A stretch of 64,000 bases of DNA from Marchantia polymorpha subsp. ruderalis (Eukaryota > Streptophyta > Marchantiopsida > Marchantiales > Marchantiaceae): positions 3,869,501 through 3,933,500 of the forward strand of contig AP031355.1 in NCBI GenBank assembly GCA_037833965.1, in the 5' to 3' direction. A program made the position numbers and the translations under genes. A model generated the notes under the pieces. It was not told where the DNA came from, searched no databases, and worked only from the letters and a program-made list of their open reading frames with translations. This document shows positions 1 to 11,550 of the stretch, piece after piece; position 1 is the stretch's first letter; every line of letters begins with the position of its first letter.

Positions 1-2187
1 CGATTCATTCTTTTTTAGTAGTATTGAATTCATTTCTCTCTGCTGCTTCGCACTGCACTCTGAACTAAGGTAATACACATATAAGACTTTCACGATAACA
101 GGTCAAGAGAAAGAACTGAAAGGAAGCAGATTGCCGTCCTGGCTTCCCATGCTCAAATCCCACTACAAAACATTGCTCGTGTACACGACCAGTGCAATAC
201 TTATGTATTAGTCCGCAGTCTATACTAATAAAAATTTACTCCCCGAAAGCTAATCGTGTTGACAGAAAATACGGTGATGAAAAAACTGGGAGAGTATCCA
301 TTTTACAATGACACGACAAAACATGTGATGCAGACTGTCTGCATGGCTGCACACTCTCCACCTATCGGAACTTAATGCTTACATTTTCCAGGTGATCATA
401 ATCCAGTGCCAACTCTAAACGAGACCTCGTAAAGAAGGCGGAACCAACAGAGCTTCTGGATGAAATATCGAAGGTTCGAAAGCTTTAATGTTAGGCATCC
501 TGAGCCAAAACCAGCTGTGGACCAAACGAGCGAATACATCTTGCAAGGTCCCCTGGCACACGTGTCTGCCAATGGTAGGAGAGCTACGAACCGTGCAGAT
601 AGAGCAATCGATGACTGTGGCGCTAGATTCATCATTCATCGCTGCACACTTCAAAACATGAAGGGAAGCTGTTCTGATATTTCTTGAGATTTGTGCTGCA
701 GCAGCTTCCAATTGCATCAAAAGTAGCCACTCGTCGAAGTAAGAGAAAAATTCATTTCACAAATTATTTTACACGCCTTGTATCCATTTCCGACCGAAGA
801 ACTCTTCTGTTGCCTTCAACTAAAACAGGAGGAATGGTGGTAATCGGGGTCACAAATAACTCTACTTATTGAAAGCAATCTCCTTAAAGAAAGCCATCCA
901 CGTTGTAGACATGCCTTTACTGAGTACAAATTTAGCGTGAGCAAATTTGAAACTATGGTCATTATCCTTTACACCAGTCATTTTAATGTCCGATATACTC
1001 TTGATCAATATGATCCGTGTATTTACAACTGCAATGGATAAAATATGTGCGAGCTAGATGATTCGCCCATCTTTGAGCGAATTTTTTTACCAAATGGATG
1101 GAAAGACCCATCAAGCCGTATTGCGATGAAACCAAGGGCTTAGAATGAGTCAAGGAACCTCTCGCATCACAAGCTGACAAACTTCTTGTTGGAGATAATA
1201 CATCGTAACAAATATCTCAAGACATTAACTATCTTATATCGACACAAGTACCAAAAGCAAAATATAACATAATCTTCTTTCTTATAGGCGATTAGCTTTC
1301 TCTAATACCACATAGTCATTAAACCTATACCATGATATGAACTCTCCGGAGCTAAGATTAAGAAGATGGGTGCTGTGATGTTTCCTTTTAGTCTCATATA
1401 TGCAATATGTAAAATAATGAACTGCTGGAGCCATTGAAGAGCTATTCATTTCATATTTGAATGAGCTATCTATTCGTATTTAATTCATACTTGAATTGCT
1501 GAAGCTATGGAAGAGCTAAACTCTTTCATAGTTTCAGCAGAGATTATTACCTTAAGGAGAAATGTTGAAGATGAACACTAAATATATCTAGGATAATTAT
1601 CAACACTTCTCATCGCAAATTTTTACATTAGTTTCTACACTCTGTTAGACAACTCACTCACATTTTGGAAATGCTTGTCTCTCGTTCCATTGCGTACTAA
1701 AGACTTTCAATAAAACAATACCAATAATCCAATTGCACTAACCAAGCACTTCATCGCCAATCCCAAGTGTAAGAGAATGAGGAAAAGCTTGTATCTTCCG
1801 AGGATAGAGATACATCTACCGGCAGGCCGCAACGGTTATTGAAGGAAGTTGATACTGTAAAATTGTCTGTTGGGATGCTGAGTTGATGTTGGGAAGAAAT
1901 TGTAGATCGATTCTCCCTTGAGTTGGTCGACCATGAGTTAACGCGCCTGACTCTGGTTCACATGAGAATCTTTCTGGAACTACCTGAGATTCTCTCCCGC
2001 AAATTCCTTTCGTTCAAATTTGTATGAGCGTGGTGTTATGGCGGGAGTGGGGATAGTCACGACAGCGGGCTTTGAAATCACTCGACAGAGCAGAGAGCCG
2101 CATGCCTTGTTGACCATCCATCGATTGTTCGGGTGTCCACATTCCTCGAGATTGTTCGAGAGTTCAGTTCTGAAGAGCGGTGGGCAG
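1..2187. other. upstream region, no recognisable gene
   Basis: I see no convincing gene here. Short open frames exist on both strands around 400-900 but resemble no family I know and have no clear splice structure. The last part is the likely promoter and leader of the MRNIP homologue. Confidence 0.5.
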
Positions 2188-3018
2188 ATGAAATTCCACG
2201 CTGTGCAATGCTTCAGCTGCGGGGCGATGCAGGTGAAGCAAGCGAAGAAGGCCAGCAACAAGTGGAGTTGCAGCATCTGCAACGAGAAACAATCCTTGCG
2301 GAAAGTGTTCTTTGCCTCCGATGCTGCCAAGGATGTCCGCAGTTTTGTTCAGCAAGCCAATCTGACAAGGGGCCACATTTTAGAGGCTACGGCTGAATGC
2401 TTCAATTCGTCGGACGTGAAAGAAAACCTGGTCGAACGCTATGAGGCCGCGATCGAGCCTCAAAATGGAAATCGTCTTCCGAGGCGCAGCAATTGGGATG
2501 ATTTTTTGCAACAGGAGGACCAGTACTCAGACCAGGAAAACATTGTTGACCCTGACGATGCCAAGTATGTCACCTCAGTCCCGGATGTAAGACCTCGTAA
2601 ACCCCAACGTAGAGTTATATCTTCACATGATGGTCCTTCCGGGCGTAGAGCACTTTCTCCTCAAAAGTTTGCCGACAGCATCTCTAAGAAGTCTAGAGAG
2701 CTGAAAGAAAGTGGCTTGCAGTCGCGGTTTTCGATTTGTGAGCGAAGTGGAGTTGGAGTTGGAGATGCCGAAGTCAGTGTGCGTGAATGTGAAAATGCGA
2801 ATTTCTACCGAACCCTTGGAACTCCTCATCCGGATTTGGCTCCATCGGCGAAAGGAGACTGTGATTTGTCTGAAACATCGTTGAAAAGAGGGTATGCATC
2901 CCTGGCTGATGAATCCAGACATGATACAACGAAGGCTTTCAAAACGGAGGAGAGTGTCATTAAGAGGAAAGAGTCTGTTTGTCAAACTTCGAAGTGGAGC
3001 AAGTACATAGAAGATTGA
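2188..3018 (+). CDS. MRNIP: MRNIP-family protein (MRE11-RAD50-NBS1 complex interacting), single exon
   Basis: Predicted 276-residue protein. The N-terminus carries the conserved zinc-ribbon-like MRNIP domain: C8-x2-C11 and C28-x2-C31, with the blocks MQVKQAKK and NKWSCSICNEKQSLRKVF between and after them, which is the family hallmark. The middle is hydrophilic and probably disordered, and the C-terminus ends in SKWSKYIED, a short Trp/Tyr motif also found in plant relatives. In mammals MRNIP binds the MRN complex in the nucleus and promotes ATM signalling at double-strand breaks; a similar role in plants is inference. I chose the ATG at 2188 because the family domain starts immediately after it. 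An in-frame ATG at 2038 would add 50 residues of unrelated sequence. No intron is needed. Confidence 0.85.
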   Translation: MKFHAVQCFSCGAMQVKQAKKASNKWSCSICNEKQSLRKVFFASDAAKDVRSFVQQANLTRGHILEATAECFNSSDVKENLVERYEAAIEPQNGNRLPRRSNWDDFLQQEDQYSDQENIVDPDDAKYVTSVPDVRPRKPQRRVISSHDGPSGRRALSPQKFADSISKKSRELKESGLQSRFSICERSGVGVGDAEVSVRECENANFYRTLGTPHPDLAPSAKGDCDLSETSLKRGYASLADESRHDTTKAFKTEESVIKRKESVCQTSKWSKYIED

Positions 3019-5680
3019 CGAACGCTAGAAAAATCAATGGACGAATGGAAGGTTGATATGAAGGGCAACTTTCGATGCCGAAACAGTGTTACTCGGTGTT
3101 CATTGGCTTGTTCACAACCGAAAAACTGTCGCTCGTTGGACTCTCTGGCTTGTTCGCAACAAAAAATATGTCAATTCGTCTTCTCTGGGTTGGTGCCAAG
3201 GCACTTGTACTTATCTAAAACAAATGTGCTCTTGTTGCATCAGAGGAGGCAATACAGGTCCAGACACTCGTACAGGACAGACAGGCAGCAGGAGAGAGGA
3301 TATATTTGTTTTAGATAGGTACGGAGCTATGATATATGTGGTAACATTCCCCGCCACAAACCTGTCTATAATTCTGGAGATTTAGATGTCAACTATTTCG
3401 CTGCATGATGTGTCTTTGTAGACACGAAGACGTCTATCCATCGATTTTCGCAAGATGCCCTAGATCAGTAAAACTTACTGCGAAAGAAATGGTATCACTT
3501 ATTTGTAGCTAGTTGCACATCCAAAGACGCCAGAATTTCCAGTCCTGCTCATGAAGAAGTAGATACTTCAAACAATTGTACGATGATAATCATAGCACAA
3601 GTCTCCGGCACATGAACAGGCGACTTGTCCGGACGACAGAGAGTACTCACTCCGCATACAGTCATAGTTCTGAATGCACCAAAAACTAACAGCTCACCTG
3701 TTCAGAAGGGATTTGAATCACTCCACTCGAGAGTTATCCAGACAACAAAACCAGGTATATCATTCGTGAACCTTAGTTTCACAAGGAGTGATGGTGACAT
3801 AACTATGGGAAGTTTTAACGACCTAGCAGAAGAAGCATGCAGGGCAAGCACAAGCGGAACTTGACTGTATGGTCATACCTTGAACAGTGTCAGTAACAAT
3901 CGACAATAATGCACTATGATAGTCAAGATTGAAGCTTGAAGTACAGGTTTACAAAGTCATACTCCCTTTTAATTATGTAAAGAATGTAACAAAGTAGGTC
4001 CAACATCATTTAAGTAAAGATAAAACCGTATTCCAGATCTCTCATGTCTCTCATTATGGGTTCCAAGTCTCAAAACTGCAAGAACAATTCACTCTAGAGA
4101 TGGATATACGTATAGGATCTTCTTTCAGTGGAAAAAATCCCCTGACTTTTCGTTTATGTTGTTGCCTCCCTGGATCCTCCCTGTTTCTTTCGAGATATTG
4201 TTCCTCAAATTGCAGATATTTAACTGATGCAGCTGTCTTATTCTTGTCATAACGTTCTTTATTCTAACAACTAGTTCAAGAAAAATTGATCATATCGAGG
4301 ATATGTGAGATTTTTTTGAGAAAAACGGAATGGGAGTAATGGTTGATGTTTTTCTATTTTTTAAGAATTCATGGTTGATAAATAGATATGGATACCAAAG
4401 GTTAAGGATTTTGAGACAGTTCAGTATTTTGTGTAAAAGAGCGTGAGAGGCATCTGGGGTACACAATTTCATACATGAAATTTCAAGAAAAAGAATGTCG
4501 TTGACCCATTTGATGCTTAAAATATACTACTTTTTCACTGTAACCCGTTGTACAAGGCATGATATAAACTGCAATTCGTTTTCAATTGTTGGGACTATAA
4601 TTGCAGAAGAAAAGACACCAGAAATAATTGGAAATTATTTTCCAAACTTGTGCATTATCAAGGTATAGAGTGTGGAATTCCGACATGATTATAAATAGAT
4701 TCTTCAAGCTTTGAGGACAAGCGCTAGGTGGCATAGAGATTTTCAAACAGATTTTGTAATGCACCTAGATCTGAAGCAATATAAGTGCACACTGTCATTT
4801 TGTTTTTACGTGGGTAGATGCACCAGCAATTTACTATTGTGCCTGTTTGCGAAGGATGGCTACGTCAATCATGGATTGCACAAGTCAAAGTTTTCTGTTC
4901 AAATTGAAAGCATTGCGATACTGTTCCAGCACTGATGAGTTAATGAATCAGAGTTGATACTCTCTTAAAAATATTTCCAAGAATAATATGTGAACTTGTT
5001 CCCTCAAAGCTTTAATGAATCCTTGATTATGTATGAATGCAGTGTTCGACAGATGATTTGAAGGGATCTCGACTATGAGGTCCATCTTACAAAGCGAAAT
5101 CTTTATATAACATGTGTCTATGGTAGAGTTGAAGGTAATTATGGAGCAATGAAGAGAACCTTGGAGAATGATATATGCCATATAAATTAAAAATGCTAGA
5201 AACGTGTACCGAGGTGATTGTGTCGTTAGAAACCTACATCTAACGAGCACTGATGATAGCGTTATTGGGTAAAGTATTTGAGCTTGCAATGATTAACTAA
5301 TGAGGAAAAAAAATAATCCTTCTGGGACTTCTTTAACTCAATACCATCACTAAGAACGTAGTGTCTTAGAACTGGACGAAAAGATAGAGGAATTTGTTCC
5401 CCAACCAAATATCTGCCTGGTACTTTTTCCATACTGAAAGGCTGAAATGAAAGAAGAAAAGGCTTCTCAAAGATAGAAATATGTGTGAAGACACAGTCAA
5501 ACCGTACAAAGATGAAATGAAGTGAGCAGCCGCGGGCTACCCCGATAGTTTTATGGGAAACATGACAAATAAGACACAACGTAAATAAATTATAAGTGTC
5601 AAGATGTCTACAAATGACAAGAACATGATATCAAGATATATTTTTCATTTGAAACAGGTTAAAGGAAATAAAACCACTTC
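3019..5680. other. intergenic region without recognised genes
   Basis: This holds the MRNIP 3' region and then moderately AT-rich DNA. There are several open frames of 60-113 codons on both strands (for example 4948-5579 on the minus strand), none with a recognisable domain. A short direct repeat lies near 3103 and 3147. I cannot support a gene. Confidence 0.45.
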
Positions 5681-5856
5681 CGCTTAGAAAAAGAAAAAGA
5701 AAAGTATTAAACATTCGAGATTAGCCCAAGCATACACGTGGAACATGGAATGGAATCCTCCCCTCGACCTCAAGAGTACTCGATGTGTGATGACTCTTCT
5801 CATTCCCATCAATGACCCAAGTTTAGGGTTCTCGGTAAACGAATGTAGGAAACTAC

Positions 5857-5903
5857 GGGGCTCGAATCTCACGACCGCAGGTTGGAAACCTGGTTCACTG
5901 CCA
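5857..5903 (-). other. tRNA-like pol III A/B box pair (possible SINE or tRNA relic)
   Basis: Read on the minus strand, a box A-like motif (TGGCAGTGAACC, 5892-5903) is followed by a box B-like motif (AGATTCGAGCCCC, 5857-5869). Between them is a short stem (CAGG/CCTG) with a seven-base loop that would show anticodon TCC. A full acceptor stem is not visible, so this is not an intact tRNA. An A/T-rich tract lies downstream on the same strand near 5690. This suggests a tRNA-derived SINE or a decayed tRNA; chance resemblance is possible. Confidence 0.25.
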
Positions 5904-6414
5904 GAACGCTTGTATGGGAAGAGAGTCGAGCGCAGTGCAAGATGTGCGATCCATGGCAGCTTGGCGTAGTAACCGTGGAGGCGCGGGGGAGGGCAGGCCA
6001 CATCTGCAGCGGAGCGGAGGACGACACTTGGGAGAAGGATAGCTCTGCAGCCTTTGGGTGGCTCCAAACCCCAACTTCGTCGACGGATATCGCTGCCGCA
6101 AGCGCTGCCCTCCTCCTCGTCCTCGGCATCGTCCTCGTCAGTGTCGTCGGCCGCGGAGGTGGGGCCCACGGAGTTCGTCGGACCAACCGGAGTTCCCGAT
6201 CATGTCGATGCCAAAGGTCATGCCACTCGTCGTCGACTATGGTAGTCGAGCGCTCCGACGCCTTGTGCTGCAGCAGCATCCCGTGATCTCTCGTACCGGT
6301 CGCCTTGTCGGATTTAATCTTCTCGACGCGCGCTCTTCTCCTGCGCTCGCTGCATCTCCTCCCTCAGCTTGTCACCCTCGTCCCTCGTTGCGCCAGTTCG
6401 AGTCGTTGGCAGAT

Positions 6415-7137
6415 ATGGCGTCTGCAACGAAATCCCTCGTCGCCGGTGCGCCCGTCGCTCTGAACCTGTGCAGGAGCGCTTTGGAATGCTCCGCGAAGCA
6501 GCAGCCGATGCTTCTTGGTGCCGGTCGTGTCGGCAAGAGGGCAATTGAGTTGTCCGCAGTCAGAAGTCTGAGCTCCGGGGCTTTCATGTCTTCCAGAGCG
6601 CTGAATTTTCAGAAGAGGTCGTTCTCCTTGTCCACTTCCATCAAGGCCACCATCCAGGTCGGAGAAAAGCTGCCCGAGGCCGAGCTCTCGTACCTCGACC
6701 AGGAGAACAATGTACAGACTGTGAAGATTTCGGAGCTCACCAAGGGCAAGAAAATTGTTTTGTTCGCCGTGCCCGGAGCTTTCACACCCACCTGCTCCCA
6801 GAAGCACGTGCCCGGGTTCGTCGACAAGTCTGATGAGCTCAAGTCCAAGGGCGTGGATACCATCGCCTGTGTCAGCGTGAACGATGTTTTCGTCATGAAG
6901 GCATGGGGAGAGGGTCTTGGCGTCGGAGACAAGGTGTTGCTGCTCTCTGACGGGAACGGTCATTTCACCAAGGCCTTGGGTGTCGAGTTAGACTTGAGCG
7001 ACAAGCCCGTGGGTCTCGGAGTGAGATCGAGACGCTATGCCCTTTTGGCCGATGATGGCGTGGTGAAGCAGTTGAATCTTGAGGAGGGCGGAGCTTTTTC
7101 CATCAGTGGCCCTGATGAAATTCTTAAGGCTTTGTAA
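6415..7137 (+). CDS. PRXIIE: type II peroxiredoxin, chloroplast PRXIIE type, single exon
   Basis: A 240-residue thiol peroxidase that reduces H2O2 and alkyl hydroperoxides using thioredoxin or glutaredoxin. Residues 1 to about 76 are Ser/Arg/Ala-rich and look like an organelle transit peptide. The type II peroxiredoxin domain fills the rest. The peroxidatic cysteine is C127 in PGAFTPTC and the resolving cysteine is C152 in IACVSVND, the 25-residue spacing typical of type II enzymes. The blocks [21 protein letters not shown] and NLEEGGAF match plastid PRXIIE better than mitochondrial PRXIIF. I took the ATG at 6415 because it begins the transit peptide. The frame is open further upstream to about 6058, but without an ATG that improves the match. 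A poly(A) signal follows at 7437. Confidence 0.92.
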   Translation: MASATKSLVAGAPVALNLCRSALECSAKQQPMLLGAGRVGKRAIELSAVRSLSSGAFMSSRALNFQKRSFSLSTSIKATIQVGEKLPEAELSYLDQENNVQTVKISELTKGKKIVLFAVPGAFTPTCSQKHVPGFVDKSDELKSKGVDTIACVSVNDVFVMKAWGEGLGVGDKVLLLSDGNGHFTKALGVELDLSDKPVGLGVRSRRYALLADDGVVKQLNLEEGGAFSISGPDEILKAL

Positions 7138-7436
7138 GATAAGAAACTATCCTGCGCCTTCCTGTTACATACCTGCAAATGTTGTCTGAGAAACTGTGTG
7201 CAAAATTTTGATGTCTTCGCACTGGTTCCATGTCTGCCGTCCATGAACAAGGAGCTGGAGTTAATCAGTTGCCCGTGTCAGATCTCTCTTCTTGGGTTTG
7301 CCTACAGTGGCAATTTGATCGGCTCTCGTAGGACGTGAATGTACTATGAAATTGCTGATAGAGTTTAGTCATGTCATTGAGATACGTCGACAGTCGAGGA
7401 AGGACCTGAAATGTTCAATTTCGAAACACGGAATGC

Positions 7437-7442
7437 AATAAA
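7437..7442 (+). terminator. AATAAA polyadenylation signal of PRXIIE
   Basis: A canonical AATAAA lies 300 nt after the PRXIIE stop codon on the same strand. It is followed by a U-rich stretch. Other downstream signals are possible. Confidence 0.4.
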
Positions 7443-9413
7443 AAAGTTCTATGTACGTTGGTTGCCATCACCATTAAGGATGAATCTTTGCTGATTTGGT
7501 TGGCCATGGTTCTCGAAATGTTGGAATGCGTCATCCGTTCTGAAGGAAGTATCGGTGAGAGTGGTCGTATTATCTTGGATCAAAGTTGTTTCGAGTGACT
7601 TCATACGTGACACCTATGTTTCTTCTATGTGACAACGTTTCTGGCATGGATGGAATTCAACTCTTGGAGGATAGACAGGAAATCTGAATCTTTCAAGAAC
7701 CAAATTTCTCTTAAGGAACTGTCACAAGAAGCAGTCTTGACTCGAACTAGGCAGTTCACTATGGTTAGCTCTGACAACAATGTATTACGTTACAGACATT
7801 GTACTATTTCTTTGGCTTTTTGATATTTGCGAAATGCACCAAGGTCTTGAACCGTACCAGATTTTCCAGATTTCGCTCACTGATTTCAGTTGTTTTTGTC
7901 CCCCCCCAATGTTGTGAGTTTAAGTTACCACAAGCCGTCACAGGACGAGTTGATGGGACGGTGTTCAACTCTATGATCCATGCTTGTTTGTCTTCGTGAA
8001 TCCATGTCACATCATAAATTAGAATTCATTTCACGCGATGTGCTGTTCGTGTTTAATATCGTACGTAAGAAGATCTCAGTTTTATGTGTAATACTCGTCC
8101 CCCGCTTTATGCTCAAAGCTTTAAAGAAATCTGTTGGTTCAATTTGTTATCTATTTAAGCATTCTTGTGCTGAGTATGGCAGTCAATATCAGTGGAAGCT
8201 AGCAACAAAGTGTAGTCTTCTCTTCACTCATTTTTTGAAGATGCAAGATGTTCAGGGACGTGTATTGGTCAGGTCTCATTGTGAGCTCCATCTTTCTTAG
8301 TTGCTCTAGTGGCCGTTGAGCTGTCTTGAGAATTTGTATAGGCAATGCTTTGAACCTTACCTATACAAGCACCTGACAGTTTTGGAGATCGAGAATCCGA
8401 TTGATATGTCACTTGACGACAATTAAGCACATTCATTACTTGTCTGGTACAAATACATACATGTAGTACACTTCCCTTTTGACCATTTATCTGTTGACTT
8501 ACACATAATAGTCACAAAGTCCACAGATGAAATAAGCGTAGTACAGGTAGTCATGCATAGACAGTTTCCTTCTGTTTCTTCTTCCATGTTGACCTGGGAA
8601 AGTCCAATGCAATGAAGCGCAAGTGTTGCAGGATTTCCTTACATATTTCCATGTTTACACTTGAGTGCCAAATTAGAAAATATGTTTAAATCAATATACT
8701 GTGCGAGGATTGATAATCAGGATCTACTAACAGACAGATGTAAGCTGTCTTGAAGTGTTGTGAACTGATGGATCAAGAGTGCAGCGGAGCATTAATGAAG
8801 TCTTCATCTGAATATGCTCCTCACAACCATGATGCTAGAAAGCCTTGGTGACTAAAACTTATGAGTCCAGTCTCCACCATGAAAAGTTTCGGACTTTCTT
8901 GCAGTACCACCTTGTGGTCTATTCTCACTGGTCGAAGTGAACTTTTGGTGGAATACGCGTCCAAGGTCAGTTTCTCACTGTGTGATGTATTGATTTTAGA
9001 GCCAAAGCTTGCTAAGCTCTAGTTGTGGATGGTACTAAGCATGGGGTCTACCGTCCGATAAACTTTATGAACGCCTCTTCATCTTTCTTTATTGAATAAT
9101 CGAGGTCATAATTAGATTATCTTACTCGTTTTTTTCACAAATCAGCTCAAATATGCAAGAAATCTTAGAGTTAGATCTCTCTCACTGCAGTCACGGACAA
9201 TGCATCAAAGGCTGCGCCGAACAGCTGGTATTTGTTTTAATGATTTCTAAACACATATGCTCATTCCACTGGAATCTATTACTCTCAAGTGTTAGAGATT
9301 CTTGCGGGGAAAAATAACTTCTGTTTTTTTCTGAATCAAGGATGTCTTGATGATATATGGAATGTTCATGTCAATTTGTTCAATGTTTGTTTTTTTTATT
9401 TTGTCGTTGGCAG
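7443..9413. other. intergenic region and unresolved 5' part of FKBP12
   Basis: No complete gene is visible. The 5' exon of the FKBP12 gene should lie here. One candidate is a leader exon ending in AT at 8739, followed by a good donor (gtaagc). Joining it to the acceptor at 9412-9413 would create an ATG across the junction. The last 30 nt before the acceptor are strongly T-rich, as expected of an intron end. Confidence 0.4.
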
Positions 9414-9765
9414 GTCCAGTGGACAAGTGGGTATTGAGAAGGAGATTTTAAAGTCTGGTAAAGGTCCCAAACCAGTACCGGGCCAATACGTTACGGTACA
9501 CTGCACTGGCTACGGTAAAAATGGCGATTTGTCGAAGAAGTTTTGGAGCACAAAGGATTGGGGACAAAAGCCATTTTCATTTGTGATTGGACAGCAACAA
9601 GTGATCGCAGGTTGGGATGAAGGTGTCCTTGGAATGGCGCTCGGAGAAGTTGCCAGGTTGAAGTGCTCACCCGATTATGCATATGGGGCCGCAGGTTTTC
9701 CTGAATGGGGTATACAGCCGAACTCAACCCTTCTGTTTGAGATTGAAGTCCTAAAAATTGTTTGA
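9414..9765 (+). CDS. FKBP12: FKBP12-type peptidyl-prolyl cis-trans isomerase, main exon (start unresolved)
   Basis: This exon encodes nearly the whole small FKBP domain of about 115 residues, ending at TGA 9763-9765. The blocks GQYVTVHCTGYGKNG, VIAGWDEGVLGMALGE, YAYGAAGFPEWGIQPNS and LLFEIEVL match plant FKBP12, a cytosolic prolyl isomerase that is the FK506/rapamycin receptor. The exon is preceded by a T-rich tract and CAG at 9411-9413. Its first base completes a split codon, so an upstream exon must supply the start. If that exon ends in AT, the ATG itself is split and the protein begins M-S-S-G-Q-V-G-I-E-K, which is close to the usual plant start. The open frame continues upstream through intron sequence without an ATG, so the true start is not contained in this exon. 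Confidence 0.85.
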
Positions 9766-11128
9766 TTTAGATACGCACATCGAAGTTGCCAGGTTGATGT
9801 GGGGTGATCACCTGAAGACGCGTCCGGCTTTCCAAGTTTGACTCTCTTCATTTGAGACGGGAGAATTCAAGATCTGATGCATTCGAAATGTCATTTGACA
9901 CTTATGTTGGTCGATCTTGAGAGTCTTAGACACTGGTAGCTTGTAAGAAACTATATTCAGTAATGACTGAATGACTGAATTTTCAGTCACAGCATAGAGA
10001 ATTTCGGTCACGAGTGTAGAGTTTTGGAGTCTGTAGAGAACTTCACGGGGACAAAGCGGAGTGCACGCCATAATTAATTCTATTCTTTTTAGAAAAGGAG
10101 GCCGCTGGTAGCGACTCACCGTAATAAGAGATAAAAAATTGAGTTTGAGCAAGTGGAAAAAGTCCTATTATTTCTGGATACCGCTGGTGTTTAACACCAT
10201 CCATCCACCTTTGGAGCTGGCGGGTGGATGGTGTGAATGGTGCACAAGTGAAATTTCTAATGCACAACTGAAAGTTTCTGAGCGATGAATAACACTAAGA
10301 TTTGGCGATCTTGCTTCTATACCAGACACAGCTGCACTTGACCAAGTGGAATCCTTACTTTGTCGTGCACTGCTGTTTATGTGTTGAGAAGGTTGTTTAG
10401 GTCATGGTCATCTATCAGTGCGTAACTGCGTCTCACTTCTCTCTATGGCCAGAATTATCTTTTATGCCATTTTTCCTTTTTATCTGCCCTTCAATTTGGT
10501 GGTTCAATTCTTCAATTTGGAATTCTTTTGTCTGCTGGAAGATGGCAATGTGTGACATGAATATTTGGCTTCAATTGAACTATTTCACTACATAATGATA
10601 ACATCGTCGCATTCAGTGTTTAAGTAAATCACTTTTTACATGTTATTGAAGCCTATCAACAATTACGAGATATCGTGATCATTTGATGAATCACTATATT
10701 TGCCAAGATGTGGGGCTTGCACGACCGAGTACATATATCACAGTACTGCGGTCGACTTGGATGCTTTGGCTTCACGAGGAGGCCATATCTACTAGCACAA
10801 GGGAAGTGATCTTTGAGTGTCAGCTCTGTTAAACTCAGTTTCTAGGTTTGTCGGTGTTACTTTATCTTTTTTGAGTAGTAAATTTGCCATAGTTCCTGTT
10901 GAACATTTTTAGATTTGTTTGGTGAGCAATTATTGATTGTTGTGCCAATTTTCCTCTGTCTGAGATTATTCTAGTTTCCATGCAAATAAGTTTACATGAG
11001 TTATGAATTGCAGCATGATACATCGAGAAGGTCCATAAATGAACGTAGTTGGAACATAGCTCAGTTACTTGCATGGTTAAAGGTTCACGCTAAGGATTAG
11101 AGTATATTCTGAAGGCACAATACTAGGA
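9766..11128. other. intergenic region
   Basis: FKBP12 3' region followed by DNA with no recognised gene. An imperfect foldback lies at about 10192-10243 (ACACCATCCA... against GGTGGATGGTGT). Short open frames have no family match. Confidence 0.4.
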
Positions 11129-11550
11129 TTGGAGGCACAACAAAACTTTCCGGGGCATGCTCATGCCCCTTTCAACATCATAAGGCATGCCCGTATTACA
11201 ATATGTACATTTGACCGTATCAAAAAATATACTTCTATGGAAATTAAGCGCTAAGTAGATCAATTAACACAAAAATAAAAGCTTAAAACCCAAAACAGAT
11301 CAGAGCAGGAATATCCAAGTGAAAACAGTTTTATTTCCTCACTTCATCCCCCACTCTAAAATATACGTCTATAACTCTAGAGAATATATAATTTTTTTAT
11401 ACATACAGGTATGTTTCGTATTGAAAATATACGTCTATAACTAATAAAAAATATATATATATATAATTTTTTTATACATACAGGCATGGAAAATGCGAAT
11501 TACGCATGCCCTCTCGCCCCGGTCATGACTTTTTGAGATTGTGCCTCCAA
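11129..11550. mobile_element. 422-bp MITE-like element with 12-bp terminal inverted repeats
   Basis: The ends are TTGGAGGCACAA (11129-11140) and its exact reverse complement (11539-11550). Just inside each end lie GGGGC/CATGC-rich segments, including a near-perfect palindrome at 11152-11169. The interior is very AT-rich and contains two tandem copies of a segment of about 65 bp (11357-11421 and 11424-11489), each running from AAATATACGTCTATAACT to TTTTTTTATACATACAGG. No target-site duplication is obvious and there is no coding capacity. A non-autonomous DNA element is the simplest reading. Confidence 0.45.
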
